A stretch of 8,203 nucleotides of DNA from contig JBFXJF010000051.1 of the NCBI GenBank assembly GCA_050175155.1, forward strand, positions 1 through 8,203. Direction: 5' to 3'. The stretch's first letter is position 1. Each line of letters starts with the position of its first letter. Below the pieces are notes generated by a model. The model had not been told where the DNA came from and made no database searches. It saw only the letters and a list, made by a program, of their open reading frames with translations. The stretch is from JBFXJF01 sp050175155. GTDB taxonomy: Bacteria; Bacillota; Bacilli; Tepidibacillales; Tepidibacillaceae. Below, in pieces: positions 1 to 7,500 of the stretch. Both the position numbers and the translations under genes were made by a program.

Positions 1-2619
1 AATACAAGTGAGGCAACATATTTATATGATTCAAATCAAAATCTTAATTCAGTAACAAATCAAAACGTTACAACTCACTTTGCAGTAGACGAAAATGAAA
101 ATATTGAATCAATTAATGCCACTGCTAGTGGAACAACTGATAGATATGAATATGGAAGCACTACTTATACAAGTGATGGTTTATTCCCTGCGACAACAAC
201 TGATGCACTAGGAAATGTAACAAGTTACACATATGATTATGTGACTGGGCTTGTGAAAACGATAATAGATGATAAAGGTTTAAGGACGGACTATACATAT
301 GATGCTAATGGGAACGTGATAAGCTTAATTAATGGAACAACAAGTAATTCGAAAACCATTACATATACATATGATACATTTGGCAATGTGACATCCATAT
401 CGACAGGTGGAGTGACATATTATTTCACATATAATAATTATAATGATATAAAAACAATAAGTGTTGGAGATTCAGTCCTTGTTACCAATAATTACACTAA
501 TGAAAATAGTAGTAATCCTAATAATGTTTATACAGGGGAGTTAACAAACAGCATATACAGTTATGGAACTATTTCTTTTGATTATTATGAAGATGGAAGT
601 GTTGAGAATATTTATTATAATAGTGTAAAAGTATTATCATATATTTATAATGATTATGGTGAAGTATCGTCCTATACAGATCATAAAGAAAATGTAACTT
701 ATTACTTCAATTATGATTATCAAAACAGACTAATCAATGTTAATGCTACAAATGGGAATAATATTACATATACATATGATGAAAACAGTCATTTAGTAAG
801 TAAAACTAACATCAATGGAACAAATAATAATACTTATGAAGATGTTAATCCAGATCTAGACGAAGAAAATAATGTTTTAACTCATGAATCAATATCAGGT
901 GAATACAATATTAATTATTCGTATTCAGATGATGCTTTTGCAAATCTAGAAACTATAAGTTATTATTTTACATCAATTAATTCTGTAATAGATGCAGCAT
1001 ATACCAATGAAACAACGACTAATGAGAATAATGAAACAGTATTAACAGGAAGGATAAGTCAAGTAGAGTTTACCATTAACAATGATATCTTAAAATTTGT
1101 TTATGAGTATGATGATTATAGTAATATAACAAAAGTCACAAAATATTTAAACAATATTATTGATTATTATGAAGAGAATACATATGATATTTTCAACCAA
1201 TTAGTAAGACAAGATGTACTCATTGATGGAACAGAATATCGAAGGAATTATACCTATGACACAAGAGGAAATATAATAACATACCAATATATTAACCAAA
1301 CTGATGAAGATTATATTACTGGAGCAACCTTTCAATATAGGACAAGTGGCAATAAAGATGAACTTGTTTTTGCAACAATCAATGGATATAATTATACGAT
1401 TACATATTCCTCAAGTGGTCAGCCTAATTTATATTTAGGTTGGCAAATAGGTTATGATATGAGAAATATCACTACACTTGAAAATAGTCAATATTATATC
1501 GAATATTCTTATAATGCTAATAATATAAGAACGGGAAAATACATCTATAATGGCGTAAAAGACAATGATGTAGCTTATATTTTAGATGGCAATAAGATAA
1601 TTAGAGAAACAAGAACTGGTGACGAAAATTATGTGATTAATTATTATTATGATTCAAGTGATAATGTCATAGGATTTGAGTATAATAATAACAAATATTT
1701 GTATCTAAAGAATCTTCAAAATGATATCATAGGAATAGTTGACGAAGCAGGTAATTTAGTTGTAGAATATACCTATGATGCATATGGCAATATTATAAAG
1801 TTAATAGATACATCAAACTGTGACCTAAGTACTGTTAATCCATTTAGATATCGAAGTTATTACTATGATAAAGAAACCGGATGGTATTATTTAAATAGTA
1901 GGTATTATAATCCAATTATTGGAAGATTCATTACAATGGATAGTATAGAATATCTAGGGGCTGGTGGAACTAATTTATTTTCGTATTGTAATAATAATCC
2001 AACAAGTTATTATGATATAAATGGTAATTTTTCTGCATCATTAGTTCTAGGCGGTTCTATTGTTGCTCAATTATCTGGTGGATTTGCAGGGCTAATGGCA
2101 AGTATATCAGCCTCGCTGGCAAGTATTAAAGCTGCAATTGCAACTGCTTGGCTCCCTGTTTTAGCAATCGCTCTTGTTAGTGTGGCTATTGTCGGACTAG
2201 TTTATGCTATTCAATTGATTTCTAATTTAATGGCGAGCGCAACAAGAGCCAGATCATATGTTGATGCTAGTGTAAAAAAAGGCGGAATTGATCCAGATAA
2301 AACATACAATCATACTGTATATGTAATAATACTAAAGGCAACAAAAGAAGTATGGTATGTAGGTAGAACACAACACTTTAATACAAGAATGTCAGCACAT
2401 TATAGTGGGAAATACCCTAGAAGCCAATATACTATGTTTGCTATTGCTACAGGATTGACTTATAAGGAAGCTCGTGCCATGGAACAAACATTAATTACTG
2501 CTTATGGACTTGATGCCTTAGGTAACGCTATAAATTCAATTGCTAGAAAAAAATGGGGAAGTTTTGCAAAAGAATTTGCAAGAGCCTCATCTATATTTTC
2601 TTCAGCATATGATGATTAA
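1..2619 (+). CDS. Rhs/YD-repeat polymorphic toxin with C-terminal GIY-YIG nuclease domain (5' end missing)
   Basis: The frame is open from base 1 to a TAA at 2617-2619, giving 872 visible residues; the true start lies upstream, because the open frame and the repeat pattern continue to the window edge. YD repeats recur throughout, for example YTYDANGN near residue 98, YTYDTFGN near 122 and YTYDAYGN near 590. The Rhs core-closing region spans about residues 560-676: YLYLKNLQNDIIG, NPFRYRSYYYD at 613, RYYNPIIGRF ending at 643, and NNNPTSYYDINGN ending at 676. In this family the repeats form a large shell that encloses a variable C-terminal toxin, exported and delivered to neighbouring cells. Residues 677-760 are Ala/Ser-rich and hydrophobic (strongest about 717-740), like a membrane-translocation segment. 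Residues 772-848 match GIY-YIG nucleases. The gene runs 18 bases ahead of a putative immunity gene. The usual DPxG motif after the core is replaced by DSIEYLGAGG. The Rhs assignment is secure; killing activity and delivery are inferred. Confidence 0.96.
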   Translation, partial: NTSEATYLYDSNQNLNSVTNQNVTTHFAVDENENIESINATASGTTDRYEYGSTTYTSDGLFPATTTDALGNVTSYTYDYVTGLVKTIIDDKGLRTDYTYDANGNVISLINGTTSNSKTITYTYDTFGNVTSISTGGVTYYFTYNNYNDIKTISVGDSVLVTNNYTNENSSNPNNVYTGELTNSIYSYGTISFDYYEDGSVENIYYNSVKVLSYIYNDYGEVSSYTDHKENVTYYFNYDYQNRLINVNATNGNNITYTYDENSHLVSKTNINGTNNNTYEDVNPDLDEENNVLTHESISGEYNINYSYSDDAFANLETISYYFTSINSVIDAAYTNETTTNENNETVLTGRISQVEFTINNDILKFVYEYDDYSNITKVTKYLNNIIDYYEENTYDIFNQLVRQDVLIDGTEYRRNYTYDTRGNIITYQYINQTDEDYITGATFQYRTSGNKDELVFATINGYNYTITYSSSGQPNLYLGWQIGYDMRNITTLENSQYYIEYSYNANNIRTGKYIYNGVKDNDVAYILDGNKIIRETRTGDENYVINYYYDSSDNVIGFEYNNNKYLYLKNLQNDIIGIVDEAGNLVVEYTYDAYGNIIKLIDTSNCDLSTVNPFRYRSYYYDKETGWYYLNSRYYNPIIGRFITMDSIEYLGAGGTNLFSYCNNNPTSYYDINGNFSASLVLGGSIVAQLSGGFAGLMASISASLASIKAAIATAWLPVLAIALVSVAIVGLVYAIQLISNLMASATRARSYVDASVKKGGIDPDKTYNHTVYVIILKATKEVWYVGRTQHFNTRMSAHYSGKYPRSQYTMFAIATGLTYKEARAMEQTLITAYGLDALGNAINSIARKKWGSFAKEFARASSIFSSAYDD
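2031..2220 (+). other. Hydrophobic pre-toxin segment of the Rhs protein
   Basis: Directly after the Rhs core motif, residues about 678-740 are rich in Ala, Ser, Leu, Ile, Val and Gly, with an uninterrupted hydrophobic stretch from about Trp717 to Ile740 and a softer one at about 681-700. Polymorphic toxins often have such segments between core and toxin, where they are thought to help the toxin cross a membrane. That role is inferred here; the hydrophobicity is seen directly. Confidence 0.6.
2314..2544 (+). other. GIY-YIG nuclease toxin domain within the Rhs protein
   Basis: This is the tip domain of the Rhs protein (residues about 772-848, counted from base 1). VYVI with Tyr774 fits the 'GIY' strand and WYVG with Tyr786 fits the 'YIG' strand, 12 residues apart. 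Arg796 and His800 sit at the same offsets from the second Tyr as Arg27 and His31 of I-TevI. Glu828 in an AMEQ helix fits the metal-binding Glu, and Asn842 or Asn845 the late conserved Asn. The domain therefore looks catalytically intact and should cut DNA in a metal-dependent way. About 25 residues follow it, ending in SAYDD. Assignment rests on motif spacing alone, as no alignment was run. Confidence 0.85.
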
Positions 2620-2623
2620 AGAA

Positions 2624-2629
2624 AAGGAG
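2624..2629 (+). promoter_or_regulatory. Ribosome binding site of the immunity gene
   Basis: AAGGAG lies in the 18-base gap after the rhs stop codon, 8 bases before ATG 2638. It supports separate translation of the immunity protein from a shared rhs message, with no promoter-sized space between the genes. Confidence 0.85.
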
Positions 2630-2637
2630 ACTTATAA

Positions 2638-3513
2638 ATGGGATTTTGGAGTACAAGTTTATATGGAAATGACATATCTTTAGATGTTAAGGATAAATAT
2701 AGTTCATTATTATCAAAAGGATTATCAAAAGAAGATGCATATAAAGAAATGTTAGAAGCATTTTCAGAATGTTTACTAACAGAAGATGCACCAATATTTT
2801 GGTTCGCATTCGCAGATCAAATGTGGGAATATGGTTTGTTAGAAGATGAAGTTAAACATAAAACTTTAAATTATATTAGCGAATATGCATTTTTAGAAGA
2901 ATTTGAAACATTACGTGAAAAACGTTTATGGCAAAACACTTTACATAAATTAAAAGAAAAATTAGAACAACCGAACCAAGGACACAAAAAGATAGTAATT
3001 GAAATTCCCTTTAAACGAACAGTGTGGGAAATAGGAGATTATTATGCTTATGAATTTCATAAAAAGTATTCTAAACAGATAGGTCTAAATTCTAAATTTA
3101 TTGTGATCCAAAAAATTGGTGAAAGTTATTATGGAGATTCTATGTTTGAATATAATATTGTTCAAGTGTTTAATAAAGTATTCGATTATATACCAGAATT
3201 ACATGAAGTTAATGATTTACCAATATTACCATTAAGCATCAAATTTGATTTTTATGATTCACCCAATATTACTAAGAGGCAAAAAGAGATAATGGAACAA
3301 AATATTCGCGAATCATTACAAGGAGATTTACATTATTCAATAATTAATGAATATAAAGAGAAATATTTTCATTTTATTGGAAATAACCGCAATAAATTAA
3401 CAAAGGTTAGAAAAAAGTCTAATAGTTATTTAGAGTTTAGAACATTGGAAAAAGATTTATGTGAATACTATACTAGTTGGAATCAGATGAATATAAATAT
3501 CTTGATTAAATAA
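2638..3513 (+). CDS. Putative immunity protein for the Rhs GIY-YIG toxin
   Basis: This 291-residue cytosolic protein has no signal peptide or membrane segment. It starts at ATG 2638, 18 bases after the rhs stop, with AAGGAG at 2624-2629 and an 8-base spacer. Its position directly behind a toxin-tipped rhs gene is the classic place for the cognate immunity gene, which would bind and block the nuclease in the producing cell and its kin. The N-terminus MGFWSTSLYGND resembles the MGxWxxxxxxND opening found in a widespread group of small Bacillota proteins (DUF4259-like and relatives), several of which I recall near polymorphic toxins. About residues 1-115 look helical, with NFWFA-like IFWFAFADQMWEYG. 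About 120-230 look like a separate alpha/beta domain opening with WEIGDYYAYEF at 130. Codon use is strongly AT-rich (15 G/C of 60 at 2701-2760). I do not know a named family for the whole protein, and the toxin-antitoxin pairing is inferred from context. Confidence 0.75.
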   Translation: MGFWSTSLYGNDISLDVKDKYSSLLSKGLSKEDAYKEMLEAFSECLLTEDAPIFWFAFADQMWEYGLLEDEVKHKTLNYISEYAFLEEFETLREKRLWQNTLHKLKEKLEQPNQGHKKIVIEIPFKRTVWEIGDYYAYEFHKKYSKQIGLNSKFIVIQKIGESYYGDSMFEYNIVQVFNKVFDYIPELHEVNDLPILPLSIKFDFYDSPNITKRQKEIMEQNIRESLQGDLHYSIINEYKEKYFHFIGNNRNKLTKVRKKSNSYLEFRTLEKDLCEYYTSWNQMNINILIK

Positions 3514-3514
3514 G

Positions 3515-3531
3515 TTCGTAAGATGTACGAA
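3515..3531 (+). other. Short inverted repeat just after the immunity gene
   Basis: TTCGTA, a 5-base loop AGATG and TACGAA form a perfect 6-base-pair dyad that begins one base after the immunity gene's TAA. No T run follows, and the stem is AT-rich, so it is a poor terminator. It could be an RNA-stabilising hairpin or chance. The TACGAA arm slightly resembles the TACGCA motif repeated downstream. Confidence 0.3.
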
Positions 3532-3581
3532 TTGAAATAGAATGGTGCACTTACACATATGTGGATACTTTCTTACTGAGA

Positions 3582-3680
3582 TACGCAAAAAGTTTATTCC
3601 TTTTTCTAAGTGTACGCAAATAATTCACTCGCTAATGAGAGGGTACGCAAAAATGTCTCCTCTTTTTCAAGGGGTACGCA
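3582..3680 (+). repeat. Four TACGCA-headed units at an exact 31-base period; possible insertion-sequence end
   Basis: TACGCA begins at 3582, 3613, 3644 and 3675, each exactly 31 bases apart. Three copies continue as TACGCAAAAA or TACGCAAATA; the fourth is TACGCATTTG. The rest of each unit is looser: a pyrimidine-rich middle (TTCCTTTTTCT, CTCCTCTTTTTC), then a G-rich end (AAGTG, GAGAGGG, AAGGGG) running into the next TACGCA. A weaker TACACA at 3552 sits 30 bases before the first. About three helical turns separate units, so a bound protein would meet each on the same face of the DNA. Spaced transposase-binding repeats at insertion-sequence ends, as in the IS21 family, are the closest precedent. 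No transposase gene or opposite-end copy is visible, so this may be a solo remnant end. The repeat is seen directly; its function is inferred. Confidence 0.7.
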
Positions 3681-3720
3681 TTTGTATTAAAATTGGCGTG
3701 CTCTTTCATTTAACAAGCAT

Positions 3721-3772
3721 AGGTTTGATACAAAAGCAAACAAAGAGTTTGCATTGTTATCAGACCTTTTTT
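3721..3772 (+). terminator. Long Rho-independent terminator, rightward
   Basis: Bases 3722-3730 (GGTTTGATA) pair with 3758-3766 (TATCAGACC), with one G-T pair. Inside, after a small internal loop, two A-T pairs and a mismatch, GCAAAC (3736-3741) pairs perfectly with GTTTGC (3747-3752) around loop AAAGA. Six T follow at once (3767-3772). This is a strong hairpin-plus-T-run layout for transcripts moving right. It would end the rhs-immunity message or any transcript from the repeat region, insulating the protease operon. The left flank shows no matching A run, so it is not bidirectional. Confidence 0.85.
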
Positions 3773-3960
3773 CATGAAGAAAGGGCGTTTTCTCCCTATC
3801 TGCCAAAATAGTAACGACCTATTGAGGTTCAATTAAGGACATTTGTAGGGCATTTTAATTTTCTCATTTCAACTTTTTAACGATTATCGTAAAACAAACT
3901 AATCTAGAAAAAATAAAAATCAAATGTGTCAGTTTGTGTAGATTTGTAATAATATTAATG
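3773..3960. other. Non-coding spacer with a small dyad
   Basis: Together with the repeat and terminator this makes up the roughly 600-base gap between the immunity gene and the lipoprotein gene. I see no convincing gene or RNA here. The one clear structure is a perfect dyad at 3880-3890 (ACGAT-T-ATCGT), widening after one mismatch to TTT/AAA. TAACGATT at 3878-3885 recurs at 4011-4018, next to the candidate promoters, so the two could be related binding sites for a regulator. That is a guess from two short copies. Confidence 0.35.
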
Positions 3961-3964
3961 TTTG

Positions 3965-3994
3965 GTTACATTTACATATTAGTTGTTGTATAAT
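3965..3994 (+). promoter_or_regulatory. Candidate sigma-A promoter P1 of the lipoprotein-protease operon
   Basis: A perfect TATAAT at 3989-3994 lies 18 bases after GTTACA at 3965-3970, which matches the TTGACA box at four of six positions. It is about 115 bases before the lipoprotein start and downstream of the strong terminator, the expected place for an operon promoter. In AT-rich DNA such matches also arise by chance. Confidence 0.5.
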
Positions 3995-4024
3995 AAGATA
4001 TGTAAAGAAGTAACGATTTACTCT

Positions 4025-4053
4025 TTTTCAGGCGCGTGAATATAATATATAAT
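4025..4053 (+). promoter_or_regulatory. Candidate sigma-A promoter P2 of the lipoprotein-protease operon
   Basis: TTTTCA at 4025-4030 and TATAAT at 4048-4053 are separated by the ideal 17 bases; a second TATAAT overlaps at 4041-4046. A start near 4060 would give a leader of about 55 bases. P2 has better spacing than P1. TAACGATT at 4011-4018 lies just upstream and could be a regulator site. Whether one or both promoters are used cannot be told from sequence. Confidence 0.55.
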
Positions 4054-4104
4054 ACAGGGACATTTAGATTTGTATCAATAACAAGGTAACAAATAGACCA
4101 AAAA

Positions 4105-4109
4105 GGAGG
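4105..4109 (+). promoter_or_regulatory. Ribosome binding site that fixes the lipoprotein start at 4118
   Basis: GGAGG is 8 bases before ATG 4118 but only 2 bases before the in-frame ATG at 4112. The second ATG is therefore the likely start, which removes two residues (Met-Gln) from the longest reading frame. Confidence 0.85.
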
Positions 4110-4117
4110 ATATGCAA

Positions 4118-4561
4118 ATGACAAAGAAATTAGCAAAAATTTTGACAATGGGGGTGTTAATAATTATGAGCATAGGACTATTGACTGGATGCGGAGCAGG
4201 CGAGAACATCGAGTTCTCAGTCGGAACAGCATGGGTAAACAATTATGATAAGCAGTTTACGAAAATCATCAATTCGTTAGACGATATAGCGGATGGTGCT
4301 GTTAGCCTAGAAGAAAAATATGACAACGATTTTTTTGCAGACAATTCATTAATAATTGTTGCTTTCAAAACACGTTCGGGTGGTGGTGAGATTGAGGAAA
4401 TAAAAGCTGTTCGACAAGGCAACAAAGTAGTCATAACGATAAATGGATCAAAAGGAATGCAAGCCGTCATTTCAAGTCAAATTGCAGTGTTGGAAGTAAA
4501 AAAAGAGGCTATTAGTGGGGTTAACAAAATCCAGTTCACAACAAACATGGACAAATATTAA
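4118..4561 (+). CDS. Lipoprotein, PrcB-like (protease-complex subunit candidate)
   Basis: This 147-residue protein starts at ATG 4118, chosen for its 8-base spacing from GGAGG. Residues 1-25 are a lipoprotein signal: basic MTKKLAK, a hydrophobic core, then the lipobox LLTG-Cys25, so the mature protein should be lipid-anchored outside the membrane. The mature part has one small domain. KYDNDFFADNSLIIVAF (67-83), Ser-Gly-Gly-Gly (87-90), GNKVVITI (101-108) and a final strand QIAVLEVKK (121-129) follow the order seen in the PrcB C-terminal family: 'ffkdn.llvv', 'sGG', a beta strand, then a closing strand. In Treponema denticola PrcB is a lipoprotein encoded with, and bound to, the subtilisin-like protease PrtP (dentilisin). 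Here too the next gene, 26 bases on, is a subtilisin-like protease, which strengthens the match. It may anchor, mature or restrain the protease. The family call is from memory of its pattern and is moderate; the lipoprotein call is firm. Confidence 0.85.
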   Translation: MTKKLAKILTMGVLIIMSIGLLTGCGAGENIEFSVGTAWVNNYDKQFTKIINSLDDIADGAVSLEEKYDNDFFADNSLIIVAFKTRSGGGEIEEIKAVRQGNKVVITINGSKGMQAVISSQIAVLEVKKEAISGVNKIQFTTNMDKY

Positions 4562-4574
4562 AAAAATAAATTGC

Positions 4575-4579
4575 GGAGG
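4575..4579 (+). promoter_or_regulatory. Ribosome binding site of the protease gene
   Basis: GGAGG lies in the 26-base gap after the lipoprotein stop, 8 bases before ATG 4588. The gap holds no terminator or promoter, so the two genes are very likely one transcript. Confidence 0.85.
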
Positions 4580-4587
4580 AATAAAAA

Positions 4588-7500
4588 ATGAAAATAATTA
4601 GTAGTATGAAAAGCAAGTTGTTAATCATCCCGCTAATAATGGTATTAGCTATGGTAGCAATACTATTTTTTGCCCAAGGACAAGTCGTAAGCGCATACGC
4701 TGCTGATAATACGAGCGAAACAGGAATTGTGACAGAATATTCCGCCTTTGGAAAGGCAAGTATTGAAGACGATTTTGCTGACGATAGAATTCTTGTCGTG
4801 CTTAATAGGCAAGAAACTTTACGCTTTAAAGGATGGGGAATCCAAGATTTTTCTGAAATTGGCATAGTTTCCGTCGAAAATTTAACGGCATCATCGGGAG
4901 ATATTCTTAACGCAGATATTAGTAGACATCAATTTGGTGAATCGAGTCAAACGAGAAACGTACGGGCTCTTGTAAATACAGAGATTAACGCCGACGAATT
5001 TAAAACTGTACTTCGCTTAACGCTAAAAGAGTCGAGCAAGGAAAACGTGCTTTATGCCATTGAGAAATTGCGTGGCAGTAAGGATATTATTAGTGCTGAG
5101 CCCGATTATGCATTTCAAATGACTTCGACAAATCCCGATGATACATACTTTAGAGCAGGTAATCAATGGGGTTTGAACGGCACGAATGGAATAAGAGCAC
5201 CACAGGCTTGGAGCATGGCGACTGGCTCTAATACGGTAATGGTTGGCGTTATCGACTCTGGCATACAAGCGGATCATCCGGATTTGCAAGGTAGAGTTAA
5301 TACAGCTTTAAGCCGCGATTTTACATTGCCTGCTCCTCACATTCCTGCAACCGTAACTGATACAAACGGACATGGAACACATTGTGCAGGTATTATAGGC
5401 GCTCAAGGTAATAATGGGATAGGCATTACTGGGGTAGCGCAAAACATTCAATTGGTTTCACTTAGGATAAGTCAACAGGGAGGTACAGCTGCAGCCGAAA
5501 ACACATTTGCGTCCCATGTAATTATGGCTATAAATTTTGCTGCTACAGAGAATATTCCGATTTTGAGTTGTAGTAACTGTACTCAGAATTTTTTAGGGAG
5601 TGCTGCATCGCTTACAGCTTTTGAAACAGCTGTAACAAATTATACAGGGCTATACATAAATGCGGCAGGAAATAACGCTCGAGATAATGATGCAAATACA
5701 GGTGGATTTCCACGCGCACAATTTCGTCCTAATAATTTTCTTTCCGTAGGATCATTGGACAGTAACGGCAGTCTTAGTTCCTTTTCAAATTGGGGGATAA
5801 ATACTGTTGACATTTATGCGCCAGGTGGGAGCATTTTGAGTACATGGCCTACTGCATTAACTGCACAACATGACTCCGGAAAACCAAATTATAGGACGAT
5901 AAGTGGAACATCGATGGCGACCCCTCATGTTGCGGGTGTTGCCGCATTGATGCTTTCAATAAATCCTAATTTAACACCGCAACAATTACGCAATAACATA
6001 AGAGATAGCGCTACAATAGTTTCATTAACAACTCCCAACACATCTTTTTGGCCGTGGCAGAATAACTCTATAACATTTAATGGTAGATGCTTAAATGCCG
6101 AGACAGCTGTTGGTGTTGTAGCAACATTTTCAACGAGAGCATTGTCTACAACAACAATTGAAATAGTAGGAACGGCTTTAAACAGGCAATTAATTGGATC
6201 TATCGTTATACCCGAAACTTTAGACGGTAGAACCGTAACGCAGATAGAAGCGAGTGCTTTTAGTGGACAAACTGGAATGTCCCAAATCACAATCCCTGCA
6301 AGTGTTACAAGTATAGGCGCGAATGTTTTTGAAAATTGTACCAGTTTAATAAATGTAGCCTTACCTTCTAACTTGACAAGTATAGGAAGTTCCGCATTTA
6401 AAGGATGTTCAAGTTTGAGTAGCATTACCATGCCAAACAGTGTTACTAGTATGGATTCAAGTGCTTTTGAAAACTGTACCAGTTTAACAAATGTCGCCTT
6501 ATCTAATAACTTAACAAGCATAGGAAATTCCGCATTTAAAGGATGTTCAAGTTTGAATAGCATTACCATACCCAACAGTGTTACAAGTCTTGGCAGCAAT
6601 GTATTTTACGGGTGTTCAAGTTTAACGGACATTACTATTCCATTTGTTGGGAAAAGCAGAACCGCAACGGGTAATGATGCGAAATTCGTTTATATATTTG
6701 GTACAATACCGTTCCAATTGAAAACGGTTTCTATTACCAGTGGAACTAATATACCACAAGATGCTTTTTATAACTGTTCAAATTTAACAAGCATTACCAT
6801 ACCTGATTCTGTAACAAGTATAGGTTCAAATGCATTTAATGGTTGTACCAATCTTTCAAGTTTGACTATTCCAAACAGTGTAACAAGTCTAGGCAGCGAT
6901 GTATTGATGGGGTGTTCAGGTTTAACCAGCATTAAGATTCCATTTGTGGGGCAAAGCAGAACGGCAATAGATCATTATGCGAAATTCGGCTATTTGTTTG
7001 GTTCAACCCCATACGATGGAGGAGACGTTATAGATCAAAATGGTGTAAATTATTATATACCGATATTTTTAGAAACTGTTGAAATTACCAGTGGAACTAA
7101 TATACCAGAAGATGCCTTTTATAACTATTATTGGTTAGAAAACATTACTCTACCAAATACCATAACAAGTATTGGTTCTAATGCCTTTTATAACTGTTAT
7201 TGGTTAGGAAGCATTACCATTCCAAACACGGTAACAAATATCGGCGCCAATGCCTTTTTTTATTGCTTAAGTCTTACAAGTTTTACCATACCAGACAGTG
7301 TTGCAAGTATTGGAGGAAATGCATTAGGCATGTGTTCTAGTTTGCAAAGCATTACTATTCCATTTGTTGGGCAAAGTAGAACCGCAACTGGAAATGATGC
7401 GAAATTCGTCTACATATTTGGTACAATACCAAATCAATTGAAAGAGGTTTCTATTACCGATGTAACAACTATTCCCCAAGATGCTTTTTATAATTGTTCC

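Noticed and set aside
1..2030. YD repeats as a DNA-level tandem repeat
   Set aside because: The repeats are clear in protein but too diverged in DNA to list as a separate repeat element.
3582..3680. CRISPR array
   Set aside because: The conserved part is only about 6-10 bases per 31-base unit, with no long identical repeat and no cas genes.
3542..3811. 89-residue rightward reading frame after the immunity gene
   Set aside because: No ribosome site precedes its ATG. It runs through the 31-base array and the terminator hairpin with its T run, and the protein has no recognisable character.
4009..4029. Small AGTAA-CGAT-TTACT hairpin followed by C and five T
   Set aside because: The stem has five pairs with only a single G or C-free AT core, too weak for a terminator, and it overlaps the promoter P2 region.
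4112..4117. Earlier ATG for the lipoprotein
   Set aside because: It is only 2 bases after GGAGG; the ATG at 4118 has the normal 8-base spacing seen at both other gene starts in the window.
4243..5289. Three leftward reading frames of 75-109 residues opposite the lipoprotein and protease genes
   Set aside because: They overlap well-supported rightward genes, have no family resemblance and no ribosome sites that I can see.
5925..6599. 224-residue leftward reading frame opposite the protease gene
   Set aside because: It lies wholly inside the clear S8-LRR frame and its apparent repeats mirror the LRR units on the other strand.
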